The notes beneath the pieces were generated by a model. The model saw only the letters and a list, made by a program, of their open reading frames with translations, had not been told where the DNA came from and searched no databases. The translations under genes and the position numbers were made by a program. From Acidimicrobiales bacterium (GTDB lineage: Bacteria; Actinomycetota; Acidimicrobiia; Acidimicrobiales; Aldehydirespiratoraceae), in the NCBI GenBank assembly GCA_033344915.1, contig JAWPML010000001.1:248001-312000 (forward strand): a stretch of DNA of 64,000 nt, written 5' to 3'. This document shows positions 41,227-50,224 of the stretch, piece after piece (position 1 is the stretch's first letter; each line of letters starts with the position of its first letter).

Positions 41227-42095
41227 GTCGGCTCGTAGCGCCACCCGGCGCCGTCGGTCAGGACCCGGCCGACCGGATCGACGGGGAAGTGGGTGCCGGC
41301 GATGACGGCGCCGGACCGGGCGTGTTCCGCGAAGAAGTCCTTGCGGGTGCGCCGGGCCAGGTCGGCATCGTGGTCACCGACCTCGGCGATGTCGGGCGCG
41401 GCGAACTGGAACGGATGGTGGAGCAGATCGCCGGTGATGACGAGGGTGTCGGCGGTGGTCGCGACCTCGATCGACACGTGGCCCGGCGTGTGCCCCGGCG
41501 TCGACACCAGCCGGAGACCGTCGCCGAGATCGTGATCGGCGGCCACCTCGTCGGCGAGTCCGGCGCGCAGGATCGGCTCGATCGACTCGGCGAAGGGACC
41601 GGCATCGCGGGCCCGCACCTCCTCCGACGACGCCCACTCGAGCTCGTCGCCCACGTAGAGATGCCGCGCATTGGGGAACGTCGGCCGCCACTCGCCGTCG
41701 ACGCAGTGCGTGTCCCACCCGATGTGGTCCTCGTGGAGATGGGTGTGGACGACGAGATCGACGTCGGGCGGCTCCACACCGCACGCCCGCAGCTCATCGA
41801 GCCAGGGCAGGTCCAGTCCGTTCCAGAACGGCATGTTGAGGTGCTTGCCGTTGCCGACGCAGGGGTCGACGAGGATGATGCGCCCCGCATGGCGGAGGAC
41901 GAACGCCTGCACCCGGAACGTGATCGCGGCGCCACCCTCATCCGCCATGCCGGCGGGTAGCCAGGCGAGCGACGGCTGCACATCCGCCGCCGACGCGTCC
42001 GGGTAGAAGGCCTCGACGGGGACGTGGCGGGTTTCGGCCTCGACGAGCGAGGTGATCGTCGTGTCGCCGATGTGCCAGGTCGCGGGGGAGGCCAT
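41205..42095 (-). CDS. Metallo-beta-lactamase-fold hydrolase
   Basis: 296 residues. Metal motif HTHLHEDHIGW (HxHxDH), then TPGHTPGH with the next His, ITGDLLHH with Asp, and GTHFPV with the last His: all seven ligand positions are present. It resembles the AHL lactonase/alkylsulfatase-like branch with an N-terminal beta domain (WHIGDTTITSLVEAETRHVPVEAFYPDA). Soluble. The last six residues and the stop come from a dispersed repeat, so the original C-terminus may have been replaced. Confidence 0.92.
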   Translation of the reverse strand: MASPATWHIGDTTITSLVEAETRHVPVEAFYPDASAADVQPSLAWLPAGMADEGGAAITFRVQAFVLRHAGRIILVDPCVGNGKHLNMPFWNGLDLPWLDELRACGVEPPDVDLVVHTHLHEDHIGWDTHCVDGEWRPTFPNARHLYVGDELEWASSEEVRARDAGPFAESIEPILRAGLADEVAADHDLGDGLRLVSTPGHTPGHVSIEVATTADTLVITGDLLHHPFQFAAPDIAEVGDHDADLARRTRKDFFAEHARSGAVIAGTHFPVDPVGRVLTDGAGWRYEPTEGGTGL

Positions 42096-42148
42096 GGGTC
42101 ACGGTAGCAATCCTCGGCGTGGCGATGGCCGCCCAATACCCTGACCGG

Positions 42149-42982
42149 ATGTCCGTCACCCTCGTCGTCATGGCCGCCGGTCTCGGCTCGCGCTTCGGGG
42201 GCACGAAACAGCTCGAGCAGGTGGGCCCCAACGGCGAGGCGTTCCTCGACTTCTCGATCCTCGACGCCACCGCGGCGGGCGCGGAGAAGGTCGTCCTCAT
42301 CGTCCGCAGCGAGATCGAGGACGACGTGCGCCGCCATGTCGAGCCCCGCCACCCGGACCTCGACATCGCCTACGTCCTCCAGGACCGCCACGGACCGAAG
42401 CGGGACAAGCCGTGGGGCACCGGCCATGCCGTGCTCACCGCGGCGCCGGAAGTGGACGGGTCGTTCATCGTGGTCAACGCGGACGACTACTACGGGCGCA
42501 GCACGTACGCATCAGCCGTGCCCCTCGTGGCCGAGCTGCCGCCGAACCGGGCGCTGCTCGCCGGCTTCAAGCTGGCCCACACGCTGCCGGCGGACGGCGA
42601 GGTCAGCCGCGGGGTGTGCGAGGTCGACGGCGACCGGCTCACGAGCCTGGTGGAGACGCACGGGATCGGGCGCCGGGCCGACGGCACGGTCACGTCCACC
42701 GATCCGGTGGCGACGCTGACCGACGACACCGTGATGTCGATGAACTTCTGGGGGTTTCCCCACCGCGTCTTCGACGAGCTCGAGGCCGGCTTCGCCGCAT
42801 TCCTGCAGGAGCACGGGCGCGAGGAGAAGGCGGAATACCTGCTGCCGAGCGTCGTGCACGAACTGATGGCGAGCGGCGAGTTGACCGTCGGCGTGGTGCC
42901 GACCGACGAGCCGTGGGTCGGCGTCACCAACCCGGCCGACCTCGAGGTGGCCCGCACCACGATTGCCCAGCTCAGGGCCTGA
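42149..42982 (+). CDS. Nucleotidyltransferase (sugar-1-phosphate type)
   Basis: 277 residues from ATG 42149. N-terminal nucleotide-binding signature VVMAAGLGSRFGGTKQLEQVGPNG, then a metal-binding DD in IVVNADDYYG, and SMNFWGFPHRVFDELE. It belongs to the NTP-transferase family that makes NDP-sugars or related phospho-compounds. The exact sugar is unclear; it lacks the sequence of canonical GalU and may act on another phosphorylated substrate. Confidence 0.88.
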   Translation: MSVTLVVMAAGLGSRFGGTKQLEQVGPNGEAFLDFSILDATAAGAEKVVLIVRSEIEDDVRRHVEPRHPDLDIAYVLQDRHGPKRDKPWGTGHAVLTAAPEVDGSFIVVNADDYYGRSTYASAVPLVAELPPNRALLAGFKLAHTLPADGEVSRGVCEVDGDRLTSLVETHGIGRRADGTVTSTDPVATLTDDTVMSMNFWGFPHRVFDELEAGFAAFLQEHGREEKAEYLLPSVVHELMASGELTVGVVPTDEPWVGVTNPADLEVARTTIAQLRA

Positions 42983-43031
42983 ATCGCCGCTCCCCGGGAA
43001 CCCGGGTGGCGGGAGGGTCGTCCGAAGGGAC

Positions 43032-44477
43032 ATGACTCGATCCGTGCACCGCCGAACCCCCCTGTTGGCCCTCGCTCTCGTGCTCGCGCTGTTCGCATCG
43101 GCCTGCGGCGACGACGCGGACGTCGCCGACCAGGTGATCGGCGACCCCGATGGGGTCGGTGACGGTGGTGGCGACGACGGTACGGACGGCAGCGGCGGGC
43201 GCGGCTGGATCGACGGCGCGCCCGACTCGGGCGAGGGTGGCGATGGGGGCGGCGACGGCGACGCCGCGACCGGCGAACGCAGCGCCGAGCTCGACGCTGC
43301 CGTGGCGGACGAAGCCGCGCCGGGCGCCCTCGAGCCGCCGATCGACCCGCTCCCGCCGACCGACGAGCCGCTGCGGGCGGGGTCGATCGACGACGCCGAC
43401 GACGTGACCGGCTATCTCGACTATCGCGATTCGATCGTGTCCGCCGGCGTGCGGGTGCGTCCGCTCGACGTCACCGACTCGACGGTCTTCACCGTGATCG
43501 GCGGCAACGGCCTGCCCGTGCTCGGCGCCGAGATCCTCATCCGGGATGCCGTCTCCAGTGACGCCGACGCCCTGGCGACCCTACGCACCCGGGCCGACGG
43601 AACGGTGCGCTTCATGCCCGGCATGCTCGACGCGTCACCCGCCGTGATCTTGGTCGAGGTGGTCGTCGACGGCCAGGTCACCCCGGTCGACAATTTCACG
43701 ATCGGCACTCCGGCTGTCGCGGTCGAGGTCGACCCCGACGGCGGCTACGACGGGTCCGTCCCGCTCGACATCCTGTTCGTGATCGACGCGACCGGTTCGA
43801 TGGGCGACGAGATCGACCGGCTCCGCGACAACATGTCGAGCGTTGCCGAACAGATCGATGCGCTCCCGAGCGATCCGGACGTCCGCTTCGGCATGACCGT
43901 GTACCGCGACGAGGGTGATGCCTACGTCACCCGCACGTTCGATCTGACCGACTCGCTCGCGGACTTCCTCGACGCGCTGGACGACGTCGTCGCCGAGGGC
44001 GGCGGCGACTACCCCGAGGCGATGGACGAGGCGCTCGCCGACGCGATGGAGCTGCCCGATTGGCGTCGGCAGGATGCCGTGCAGCTGATGTTCCTCCTCG
44101 CCGACGCCCCGCCCCAGGTCCGCCGCGAGGTGCAGACGCCGTACACGCAGACGGCCACGCAGGCGGCCGAGGCCGGCATGAAGATTTTCCCGATCGCGGC
44201 GAGCGGCACCGACGATCAGGCCGAGTACGCGATGCGCGAGCTCGCATTCGTCACGGGTGGCCGGTTCGTGTTCCTGGCGTACGGCGGTGGCGACTCGGCA
44301 ACCGGCAGCGGCACCGACATCACCACGCAGGACTTCGACGAACTCCCGCTCGACCAGCTGGTCGTACGGTTGGTGCAGGACGAACTGGCTGCCCTCACCG
44401 GCACCGAGCCCGGCGACGGCGAGACCACGCCCACCGTCCCGCCGCCGAGCACGACCGTGCCCGCGCCGGACCAGTGA
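43032..44477 (+). CDS. Von Willebrand factor A-domain lipoprotein
   Basis: 481 residues from ATG 43032 (GAAGGG upstream). Lipoprotein signal (LLALALVLALFASAC, Cys25), then an Asp/Gly-rich linker to about 115, a beta-rich part (VTGYLDYRDSI...NGLPVLGAEILI), and a VWA domain from about 245 with MIDAS D252-A-T-G-S256 (FVIDATGSMGDEI), followed by TVYRDEGDAYVTRTF and a later Asp. C-terminal Pro/Thr tail. It is exported and likely binds a protein or metal outside the membrane. A divalent-metal role follows from the MIDAS. Confidence 0.9.
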   Translation: MTRSVHRRTPLLALALVLALFASACGDDADVADQVIGDPDGVGDGGGDDGTDGSGGRGWIDGAPDSGEGGDGGGDGDAATGERSAELDAAVADEAAPGALEPPIDPLPPTDEPLRAGSIDDADDVTGYLDYRDSIVSAGVRVRPLDVTDSTVFTVIGGNGLPVLGAEILIRDAVSSDADALATLRTRADGTVRFMPGMLDASPAVILVEVVVDGQVTPVDNFTIGTPAVAVEVDPDGGYDGSVPLDILFVIDATGSMGDEIDRLRDNMSSVAEQIDALPSDPDVRFGMTVYRDEGDAYVTRTFDLTDSLADFLDALDDVVAEGGGDYPEAMDEALADAMELPDWRRQDAVQLMFLLADAPPQVRREVQTPYTQTATQAAEAGMKIFPIAASGTDDQAEYAMRELAFVTGGRFVFLAYGGGDSATGSGTDITTQDFDELPLDQLVVRLVQDELAALTGTEPGDGETTPTVPPPSTTVPAPDQ

Positions 44478-44483
44478 GAACCG

Positions 44484-45122
44484 TCAGCTGAACTTGCTGG
44501 CGACGCGCTCGATCGGTTCGCCGTCGATCTCGAGATCGACCTTCTCGTTGTAGAAGCAGAGCAGCCCCTTCACGGGCGCCGATTCCGGCAACGGGTCGTC
44601 GTAGCTCCAGACGAAGTCCTCGTACACGGTGTCGCCGAGGTGGAGATCCCAGTAGCGGGCGTACCCCTTGTACGGACAGCCGGTGGTCGTGTCGCTCTCC
44701 CGGAGGAGATCGATGCGGACGTCGTCGACCGGCAGGTAGTAGCGCGGCGGCAGGCCGGTCTCGAACAGGATCGTCGGCCGCGGCGAGTCGGCGACGACCT
44801 GGCCGTCGACCCGCACCACCACGTGACGACTGGAGGGGAGGGCGTCAACGCGGCGGTACGGGTCGCGGGGGTGGATGAGCACTTCGACGTCCTCCTCGAA
44901 CCAGCGTTCGACGGCGGACCACCGGACCTTCACATGGTCCGGGAGTTCGTCGATGGCGGTGGTGGGGAGGGTGTCGTCGTGCACGTCGTCGACCGGCACG
45001 TACCACTGCGGGTAGTAGGGGTGCTCCCAGACGAGCTGGGCCCGTTTCGAGTCGACGACCGCGGTCGTGCCGTTGAAGCCGCGGATCCATTTCGGGGCGG
45101 GTTCGATGCGCACGATGCTCAT
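44484..45122 (-). CDS. DUF427-domain protein
   Basis: 212 residues. Two related halves: an N-terminal one (VVDSKRAQLVWEHPYYPQWYVPVDDV) and a C-terminal complete DUF427 domain (VRVDGQVVADSPRPTILFETGLPPRYYLPVDDVRIDLL...CPYKGYARYWDLHLGDTVYEDFVWSYDDPLPES). The GxPxRYYLPxxDV and CPYKGxAxYW elements are diagnostic. Cytoplasmic beta-sandwich of unknown biochemical role. Convergent with the VWA gene, 6 bases apart. Confidence 0.93.
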   Translation of the reverse strand: MSIVRIEPAPKWIRGFNGTTAVVDSKRAQLVWEHPYYPQWYVPVDDVHDDTLPTTAIDELPDHVKVRWSAVERWFEEDVEVLIHPRDPYRRVDALPSSRHVVVRVDGQVVADSPRPTILFETGLPPRYYLPVDDVRIDLLRESDTTTGCPYKGYARYWDLHLGDTVYEDFVWSYDDPLPESAPVKGLLCFYNEKVDLEIDGEPIERVASKFS

Positions 45123-45181
45123 GCCATCGACAACCGCGTTGTCCCGCGATTGATTCCCACGGCCGTGCCAGACTCGGCGGC

Positions 45182-46744
45182 GTGATTCCCGCCTCCGTCA
45201 CCCGCCACGCGCCGAACGGCATGGTCTCGACCATCGATCATCTGGCGACGTCCGCCGGTGTCGACCTGTTGCGTCGGGGCGGCTCGGCGGTGGACGCCGC
45301 GATCGGCGCCAACGCCGTGCTGTCCGTGACGTCCTCGCACATGTGCGGCATGGGCGGCGACCTGTGGGCGCTCGTGCATCACGCGGACGGGGAGGTCCCG
45401 GCCACGCTCGACGCGTCGGGCCGGGCCGGCTCGGGTGCCGATCCGGAGCGGGCCCGCGCCGATGGGCTGACCCGCATCCCACTGCGGGGCGACATCCGAG
45501 CGGTGACGGTGCCCGGTGCGGTCGACGGGTGGTTGACGCTGCACGAGCGATTCGGCCGCCTCCCACTCGGCGACGTGTTCGCTGCGGCGGTGGAGCTCGC
45601 AGAGCACGGCTTCCCGGTGTCGCCGATCCTCTCGGTGCTCGCGCCGGAGATGGCGTCGGTGGTCGGCAACGAGATCCCCGGCGCCCCGTCGACCGGACAG
45701 ATGGTGACGCGCCCCGGTTCGGCCCGGGCCCTGCGGGCGATCGCGGCCGACGGACGCGCCGGGTTCTACGGCGGCGAGTTCGGCGAGGGACTCCTCGCGG
45801 CGGGCCCCGACGAGTTCACCCCGGCCGACCTGGACGACTCGCAGGCGCGTTGGGTCGATCCGCTGTCGATCGACGCGATGGGGCATCGGCTCTGGACGGC
45901 CCCTCCAACGAGCCAGGGCTACCTGTCGTTGCTCGGCGCCGTGATCGCGGACGGGCTCGAGCCGGGGCCGGACCCCCGTGGCGTCCACATCCTCATCGAA
46001 GCGGCAACGCAGGCGGCCCACGACCGACCGACCCAGCTCCACGAGGGTGCCGATCCCGGCGAGCTCCTCAGTGCCGAACGCATCGCCGATCGGCGCGCCG
46101 CGATCGATCCTCAACGGGCCGGCACGGTCGGGGTGCCGGCGTGGCACGGCGACACCACCTATCTCTGTGCGGTGGACCGTGACGGCATGGGTGTGTCGCT
46201 CATCAACAGCAACGCCAGCGGCTTCGGCGCCGGGATCATCGCCGGCACGTCGGGCATCTTCCTCCACGACCGGGGTTTGGGCTTCTCACTCGAAGCCGGT
46301 CACCCGGCCGAGTACGGGCCGGGGCGGCGCCCGCCCCACACGCTCGCGCCGGCGCTGGTGACGAGGACGGACGGCACGCTCCACACCGTGCTCGGAACGA
46401 TGGGCGGCGACACCCAGCCCCAGATCGTCCTCCAGCTCCTCGCCGCCACACTGCTCCACGACCGCGATCCGGGCCGGGCGAACGGTCAGGCTCGGTGGCG
46501 GATCGCCCCGAGCGACGACGGCGGCGGGTTCGACACCTGGCGCCACGGCCACGGACGCCACGTACGGGTCGAGGCCCACCTGCCCGACCGGATCGTCGAC
46601 GGCCTGCGGGATCGTGGCCATGAGGTGGTCACGGACGACTCCAGCGGGTTCGGCCACGCCCACCTCATCCAGGTCACCGAGCACGGTTCGCTCGCGGGTG
46701 CGTGCGATCCGCGCGCGCTCACCGGCGCAGCCGCCGGCCACTGA
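45182..46744 (+). CDS. Gamma-glutamyltransferase-family Ntn hydrolase
   Basis: 520 residues from GTG 45182. GGT-type layout: N-terminal SSHMCGMGGDLWALVH (the GIGGGG-like loop), GDIRAVTVPGAVDGW, and the autocatalytic junction WHGDTTYLCAVDRDG, where T325 would become the nucleophile of the small subunit; later TSGIFLHDRG and PPHTLAPALV. There is no signal peptide, so it may be cytoplasmic, as in oxamate amidohydrolase-like relatives, and act on an amide other than glutathione. Confidence 0.9.
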   Translation: MIPASVTRHAPNGMVSTIDHLATSAGVDLLRRGGSAVDAAIGANAVLSVTSSHMCGMGGDLWALVHHADGEVPATLDASGRAGSGADPERARADGLTRIPLRGDIRAVTVPGAVDGWLTLHERFGRLPLGDVFAAAVELAEHGFPVSPILSVLAPEMASVVGNEIPGAPSTGQMVTRPGSARALRAIAADGRAGFYGGEFGEGLLAAGPDEFTPADLDDSQARWVDPLSIDAMGHRLWTAPPTSQGYLSLLGAVIADGLEPGPDPRGVHILIEAATQAAHDRPTQLHEGADPGELLSAERIADRRAAIDPQRAGTVGVPAWHGDTTYLCAVDRDGMGVSLINSNASGFGAGIIAGTSGIFLHDRGLGFSLEAGHPAEYGPGRRPPHTLAPALVTRTDGTLHTVLGTMGGDTQPQIVLQLLAATLLHDRDPGRANGQARWRIAPSDDGGGFDTWRHGHGRHVRVEAHLPDRIVDGLRDRGHEVVTDDSSGFGHAHLIQVTEHGSLAGACDPRALTGAAAGH

Positions 46745-46757
46745 CCCGGGGTCAGTG
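46739..46757. terminator. Shared terminator candidate covering both stop codons
   Basis: CACTGACCC and GGGTCAGTG are perfect inverted arms around one G. The stop codons of both convergent genes (46742-46744 plus strand, 46752-46754 minus strand) lie within it. It may end transcription in both directions or be a small REP-like element. Confidence 0.45.
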
Positions 46758-47387
46758 CGTCGGCAGGGTGGCGAGCAGGACGCGGGCGGCCTCGACGTCG
46801 CCGGTGATCCGAGCATCCCCCGAGGCGATCAGGTCGTCCACCGTGCGGTCGCCGCCGATCACGGCGGCGAGGCACGAACCGACGGTCACGATCGTCGCGT
46901 GGGGCTCGTGGTCCTCCACGATGCGCATCAGACCGGGGGACATCTCGACGAGCGCGTGGCCTTCGTCGACCGTCACGCTGATGATCACCCGCTCCTCGAC
47001 CTCCAGCAGGTCGAGACCGCGACGTCGGGCCGCGTCGGCGATCGCGTAGGCGAGCATCCAGTCGTTCACGACGATGTCCTCCAGCATCGGCATGCCGAAG
47101 TTGAACAGGGCGGTGATCACATCCGAGACGCCCTCACCCCGCTCGCTGAGCGCGTAGCGCGCCTTCGGTTCGTCGAGTTGATCGAGGAGGCCGTGACTGA
47201 CCAGGTGGGTGATGCGCTCGGTGAGGGTGTCTTCGTCGAGGCCGGGATTTCGTTCGAGCAGGCCAGCCCGGCTCTGGGGTCCGGCCCACAGGAGATCGCG
47301 CAGCAAGAGCAGCGACCATCGGTCGCCCAATGCCTCGAGCGAGATCGCGACCGGACAGAACTGCTCGAATGACACCGCCGTAGTCAT
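46752..47387 (-). CDS. HxlR-family transcriptional regulator
   Basis: 211 residues from ATG 47387. The HxlR winged helix occupies 1-100: FEQFCPVAISLEALGDRWSLLLLRDLLWAGPQSRAGLLERNPGLDEDTLTERITHLVSHGLL, with the conserved Cys11 (a redox-sensing position in some members), then YALSERGEGV. The remaining 110 residues form an SCP2-like C-terminal domain (VIISVTVDEGHALVEMSPG...ATIVTVGSCLAAVIGG), which may bind a lipid or sterol-like ligand. It is divergent from the acyl-CoA gene pair at 47499 and is a good candidate regulator of it. Confidence 0.9.
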   Translation of the reverse strand: MTTAVSFEQFCPVAISLEALGDRWSLLLLRDLLWAGPQSRAGLLERNPGLDEDTLTERITHLVSHGLLDQLDEPKARYALSERGEGVSDVITALFNFGMPMLEDIVVNDWMLAYAIADAARRRGLDLLEVEERVIISVTVDEGHALVEMSPGLMRIVEDHEPHATIVTVGSCLAAVIGGDRTVDDLIASGDARITGDVEAARVLLATLPTH

Positions 47388-47466
47388 GGGTCCATAAGAG
47401 CACATCCCGGGAGGGTCCGGGGCCGGGTTCCGACTGAGGGGTGCCGAACGCGCCGCCGGTAGGGTT

Positions 47467-47483
47467 TCTGACCGATCGTCAGA
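47467..47483. promoter_or_regulatory. Candidate operator upstream of the HMG-CoA-synthase-like gene
   Basis: TCTGAC and GTCAGA are perfect inverted arms separated by CGATC, 15 bases before the ATG at 47499. The TGAC-N5-GTCA form is like operators of TetR-family regulators of acyl-CoA metabolism. No TetR gene is in the window; the adjacent HxlR protein is another possible binder. Confidence 0.45.
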
Positions 47484-47498
47484 TTCTCAGGAGCATGC

Positions 47499-48911
47499 AT
47501 GCGCGGCATCATCGCCAGCGGGGCGTACATCCCTCATCGTCGTCTCGACCGGGCCGAGATCACCGCCCTGTTCGGCAAGGGTGGCGGTCGCGGCACCCGC
47601 AGCGTCGCCGGCTTCGACGAGGACACCACCACCATGGGGGCCGAGGCCGCGCGCAACGCACTGCGCGACGCCGGGGACGTGTCCGTCGACTCGCTCTGGT
47701 TCGCCACCTCGACGCCCGCGTATCTCGAGAAGACGAACGCCGCCGCGATCCACGCGGCGTTGCGGCTCGACCCGTCGGTCGGCGCCCTCGACCTCGGCGG
47801 CGCCCTTCGCTCGGGCATCGGTACCGTGCGCACCGCCCTCCAGGGAGGCGGCACGACGCTCGTGGTCTGCTCCGACGTCCGCGACGGCATGGCCACGTCG
47901 GCCGACGAGGCGAGCGGCGGCGACGGTGCGGCGGCGCTGCTGATCGGCGACGAGTCGGCCGGTCCCGTCATCGCCGAGTACGTCGGTGCCGGCATCGCCA
48001 CCGACGAGTTCCTCGAGCGCTGGCGGGTGCCGGGCGCGGCGCGCAGCCGGGTCTGGGAGGAGCGGTTCGGTGAGGTCACCTACGCGCCGCTGATGAAGGC
48101 AGCGTTCGACGCCGCGCTCGCCGACGCGGGCATCGAGGCCGACGCGATCGACCATCTCGCGGTCGCCGGGCTCCACGCCCGGGCGATCAAGCGCGGCGGC
48201 AAGGCCTTCGGGGCCGCCACAGAGCATCTCGTCGACGACTTGTCCGCCACGGTGGGCAACACCGGCACCGCCCATCCGGCGCTTCTCCTGGCGGCCACGC
48301 TCGAGCAGGCCGAGCCGGGCCAGACGATCGCTGTCGCGATGCTGGCGGACGGCGTGGAGGTCGTGATCCTGCGGACGACGGATGCCATCGCGAACTACTC
48401 GCCGTCCGCTCCCGTCTCGGCGCAGGCTGCCTCCGGCGCTCCCATCGATTACGGGAAGTTCCTCTCGTGGCGCGGCATGGTTGCGGTCGAGCCGCCGAAC
48501 CGTCCTCCGCCACAGCGGACGTCCGCGAGCGCCGCGTACCGGCGCAACGATTGGAAGTTCGCCTTCGTCGGCACCCGTGATCGCAGCAGCGGCATGCTCC
48601 ACATGCCCCCGGCCCGCGTCTCGCAGAAGGGTGGCGCGGTGGACGACATGGAGCCGGTGCCGATGGCGGACACCGTCGGCACGATCGCCAGCTTCACCAT
48701 CGACAAGCTCGTCTACTCACCGAGCCCGCCCGTGGTCTTCGCGGTCGTCGACTTCGACGGCGGCGGTCGCGCGCCGCTCGAACTGACCGACGTCGACCCC
48801 GACGAGGTCGAGATCGGCGGACGGGTCGAACCGACGTTCCGTCGCCTCTCGACGAGCGATGAGATCCACAACTACTTCTGGAAAGTCCGTCCCGTACGGG
48901 GGGAGAGCTGA
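47499..48911 (+). CDS. HMG-CoA-synthase-like protein fused to an OB-fold (DUF35-like) domain
   Basis: 470 residues, ATG 47499 with AGGAG upstream. Residues 1-310 have the thiolase-fold pattern of 3-hydroxy-3-methylglutaryl-CoA synthase relatives (IIASGAYIPHRRL, GAEAARNAL, NTGTAHPALLLAATLE). The usual nucleophile Cys is replaced: DLGGALRSGIG has Leu at about 103. Residues 325-470 resemble a DUF35 OB-fold (FSWRG, FVGTRDRSSGMLHMPP, ASFTIDKLVYSPSPPVVFAVVDFDGGGR, VEIGGRVEPTFR), but the zinc-ribbon Cys pairs are missing. It is followed after one base by a thiolase. In archaea thiolase, HMG-CoA synthase and DUF35 form one complex; this pair may be an inactive-scaffold variant. Confidence 0.85.
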   Translation: MRGIIASGAYIPHRRLDRAEITALFGKGGGRGTRSVAGFDEDTTTMGAEAARNALRDAGDVSVDSLWFATSTPAYLEKTNAAAIHAALRLDPSVGALDLGGALRSGIGTVRTALQGGGTTLVVCSDVRDGMATSADEASGGDGAAALLIGDESAGPVIAEYVGAGIATDEFLERWRVPGAARSRVWEERFGEVTYAPLMKAAFDAALADAGIEADAIDHLAVAGLHARAIKRGGKAFGAATEHLVDDLSATVGNTGTAHPALLLAATLEQAEPGQTIAVAMLADGVEVVILRTTDAIANYSPSAPVSAQAASGAPIDYGKFLSWRGMVAVEPPNRPPPQRTSASAAYRRNDWKFAFVGTRDRSSGMLHMPPARVSQKGGAVDDMEPVPMADTVGTIASFTIDKLVYSPSPPVVFAVVDFDGGGRAPLELTDVDPDEVEIGGRVEPTFRRLSTSDEIHNYFWKVRPVRGES

Positions 48912-48912
48912 C

Positions 48913-50106
48913 ATGGGTTCCCACGGCATCAAGGACCAGGTCGCCATCATCGGCATGGGCTGCACGCCCTTCCTCGAACACTGGGACAAGTCGCTCGACG
49001 ACCTGATCATCGACGCCGCCCAGTCCACCTACGCGTCGGCCGGTGTCGCCCAGGAGGACGTCGACGCGTTCTGGTTCGGCACCTCGCAGTCGGCCGCGTC
49101 GGGCCTCGCCATGGGCGGGCCGCTCAAGATCCAGGGCAAGCCCGTCACCCGGGTCGAGAACTATTGCGCCACCGGGTCCGAGGCGATGCGCAACGCGGCC
49201 TACGCGGTGGCCTCCGGCGCGTACGACGTGGTCATGGCGCTCGGCGCCGAGAAGGTGAAGGACGGCGGCTACCAGGGGCTCAATGCGTTCCCGATCCCGA
49301 CCGACGGCACGCAGCGCACCCTCACTGCCGCCGCGATGTTCAGCCTCATCCTCCCGTCCTACTCGCAGAAGTACGGCGTCGACCGTGACGAGCTGCGCTA
49401 CACGGTGGCGAAGATCGCGGAGAAGAACCACTACAACGGCGCCCGCAACCCGCTCGCCCAGTTCCGCCGGGAGACCAGTGCCGAGCAGATCTGCCAGATG
49501 GCGGCCGTGGCCGGCGAGTTGTCGGTGTTCGACTGCGCCGGCGTGGCCGACGGTGCGGCCGCGGTGATCATGTGCCGCGCCGAGGACGCTCACAAGTACT
49601 GCCCGAACCCGCTCTACATCAAGGCGCTGTCGTTCGTCGCCGGCACCGGTGCCGGATCGCTTGACCCGGACTACGACTACACGTCGCTGCTCGAGTCCAA
49701 GTGGGCGGCGGAGGACGCTTACGCCCAGGCCGGGGTGACGGACCCGAAGTCCGAGATCGCGATGGCCGAGGTGCACGACTGCTTCACGCCGACCGAGCTC
49801 GTCCTCATGGAGGACCTCGGCTTCTCGGACCCGGGCGCGGCCTGGCAGGACGTGCTCGACGGCGCGTTCGCGCTCGACGGCCGGCTCCCGGTCAACACCG
49901 ACGGCGGCCTCAAGTCGTTCGGTCACCCGGTCGGCGCGTCGGGGTTGCGGATGCTCTACGAGGTCTGGCTCCAGCTGCGGGGCGAGGCGCCCGAGGATCG
50001 GCGGATCCCCGAGACCGATCGCAACCTCGGGCTCACCCACAACCTCGGCGGCTACCCCGGCGAGATGGTCAGCTTCGTCGGCATCTACGGCCCCGAACTC
50101 GGCTAG
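48913..50106 (+). CDS. Thiolase-family protein (SCP2-type)
   Basis: 397 residues from ATG 48913 (GGAGAG upstream), one base after the preceding gene. Catalytic Cys85 (VENYCATGSEAMRNA), His in VHDCFTPTE, and the closing GHPVGASG motif are intact. It resembles the actinobacterial thiolases linked to lipid or steroid side-chain metabolism (acetyl-CoA acetyltransferase family). Tight coupling with the HMG-CoA-synthase-like/DUF35 gene implies a hetero-complex. Substrate chain cannot be told. Confidence 0.93.
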   Translation: MGSHGIKDQVAIIGMGCTPFLEHWDKSLDDLIIDAAQSTYASAGVAQEDVDAFWFGTSQSAASGLAMGGPLKIQGKPVTRVENYCATGSEAMRNAAYAVASGAYDVVMALGAEKVKDGGYQGLNAFPIPTDGTQRTLTAAAMFSLILPSYSQKYGVDRDELRYTVAKIAEKNHYNGARNPLAQFRRETSAEQICQMAAVAGELSVFDCAGVADGAAAVIMCRAEDAHKYCPNPLYIKALSFVAGTGAGSLDPDYDYTSLLESKWAAEDAYAQAGVTDPKSEIAMAEVHDCFTPTELVLMEDLGFSDPGAAWQDVLDGAFALDGRLPVNTDGGLKSFGHPVGASGLRMLYEVWLQLRGEAPEDRRIPETDRNLGLTHNLGGYPGEMVSFVGIYGPELG

Positions 50107-50116
50107 GCCATACCTT

Positions 50117-50133
50117 CTGGGGTCAGACCCCAG
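50117..50133. repeat. REP-like palindrome
   Basis: CTGGGGTC and GACCCCAG flank a single A. It is located between the thiolase and the peptidase. Its core GGGGTCAGA is shared with the 27-bp repeat at 41200 and 63351. Confidence 0.5.
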
Positions 50134-50224
50134 TACTTTCTCCGCTCAGTCGCCGTGGCGGCGCACGTCTCGTCGGCCGTGATCGCGCGAGATACGTTGT
50201 GGTATCGGACGGCGAGGGGGCGAC

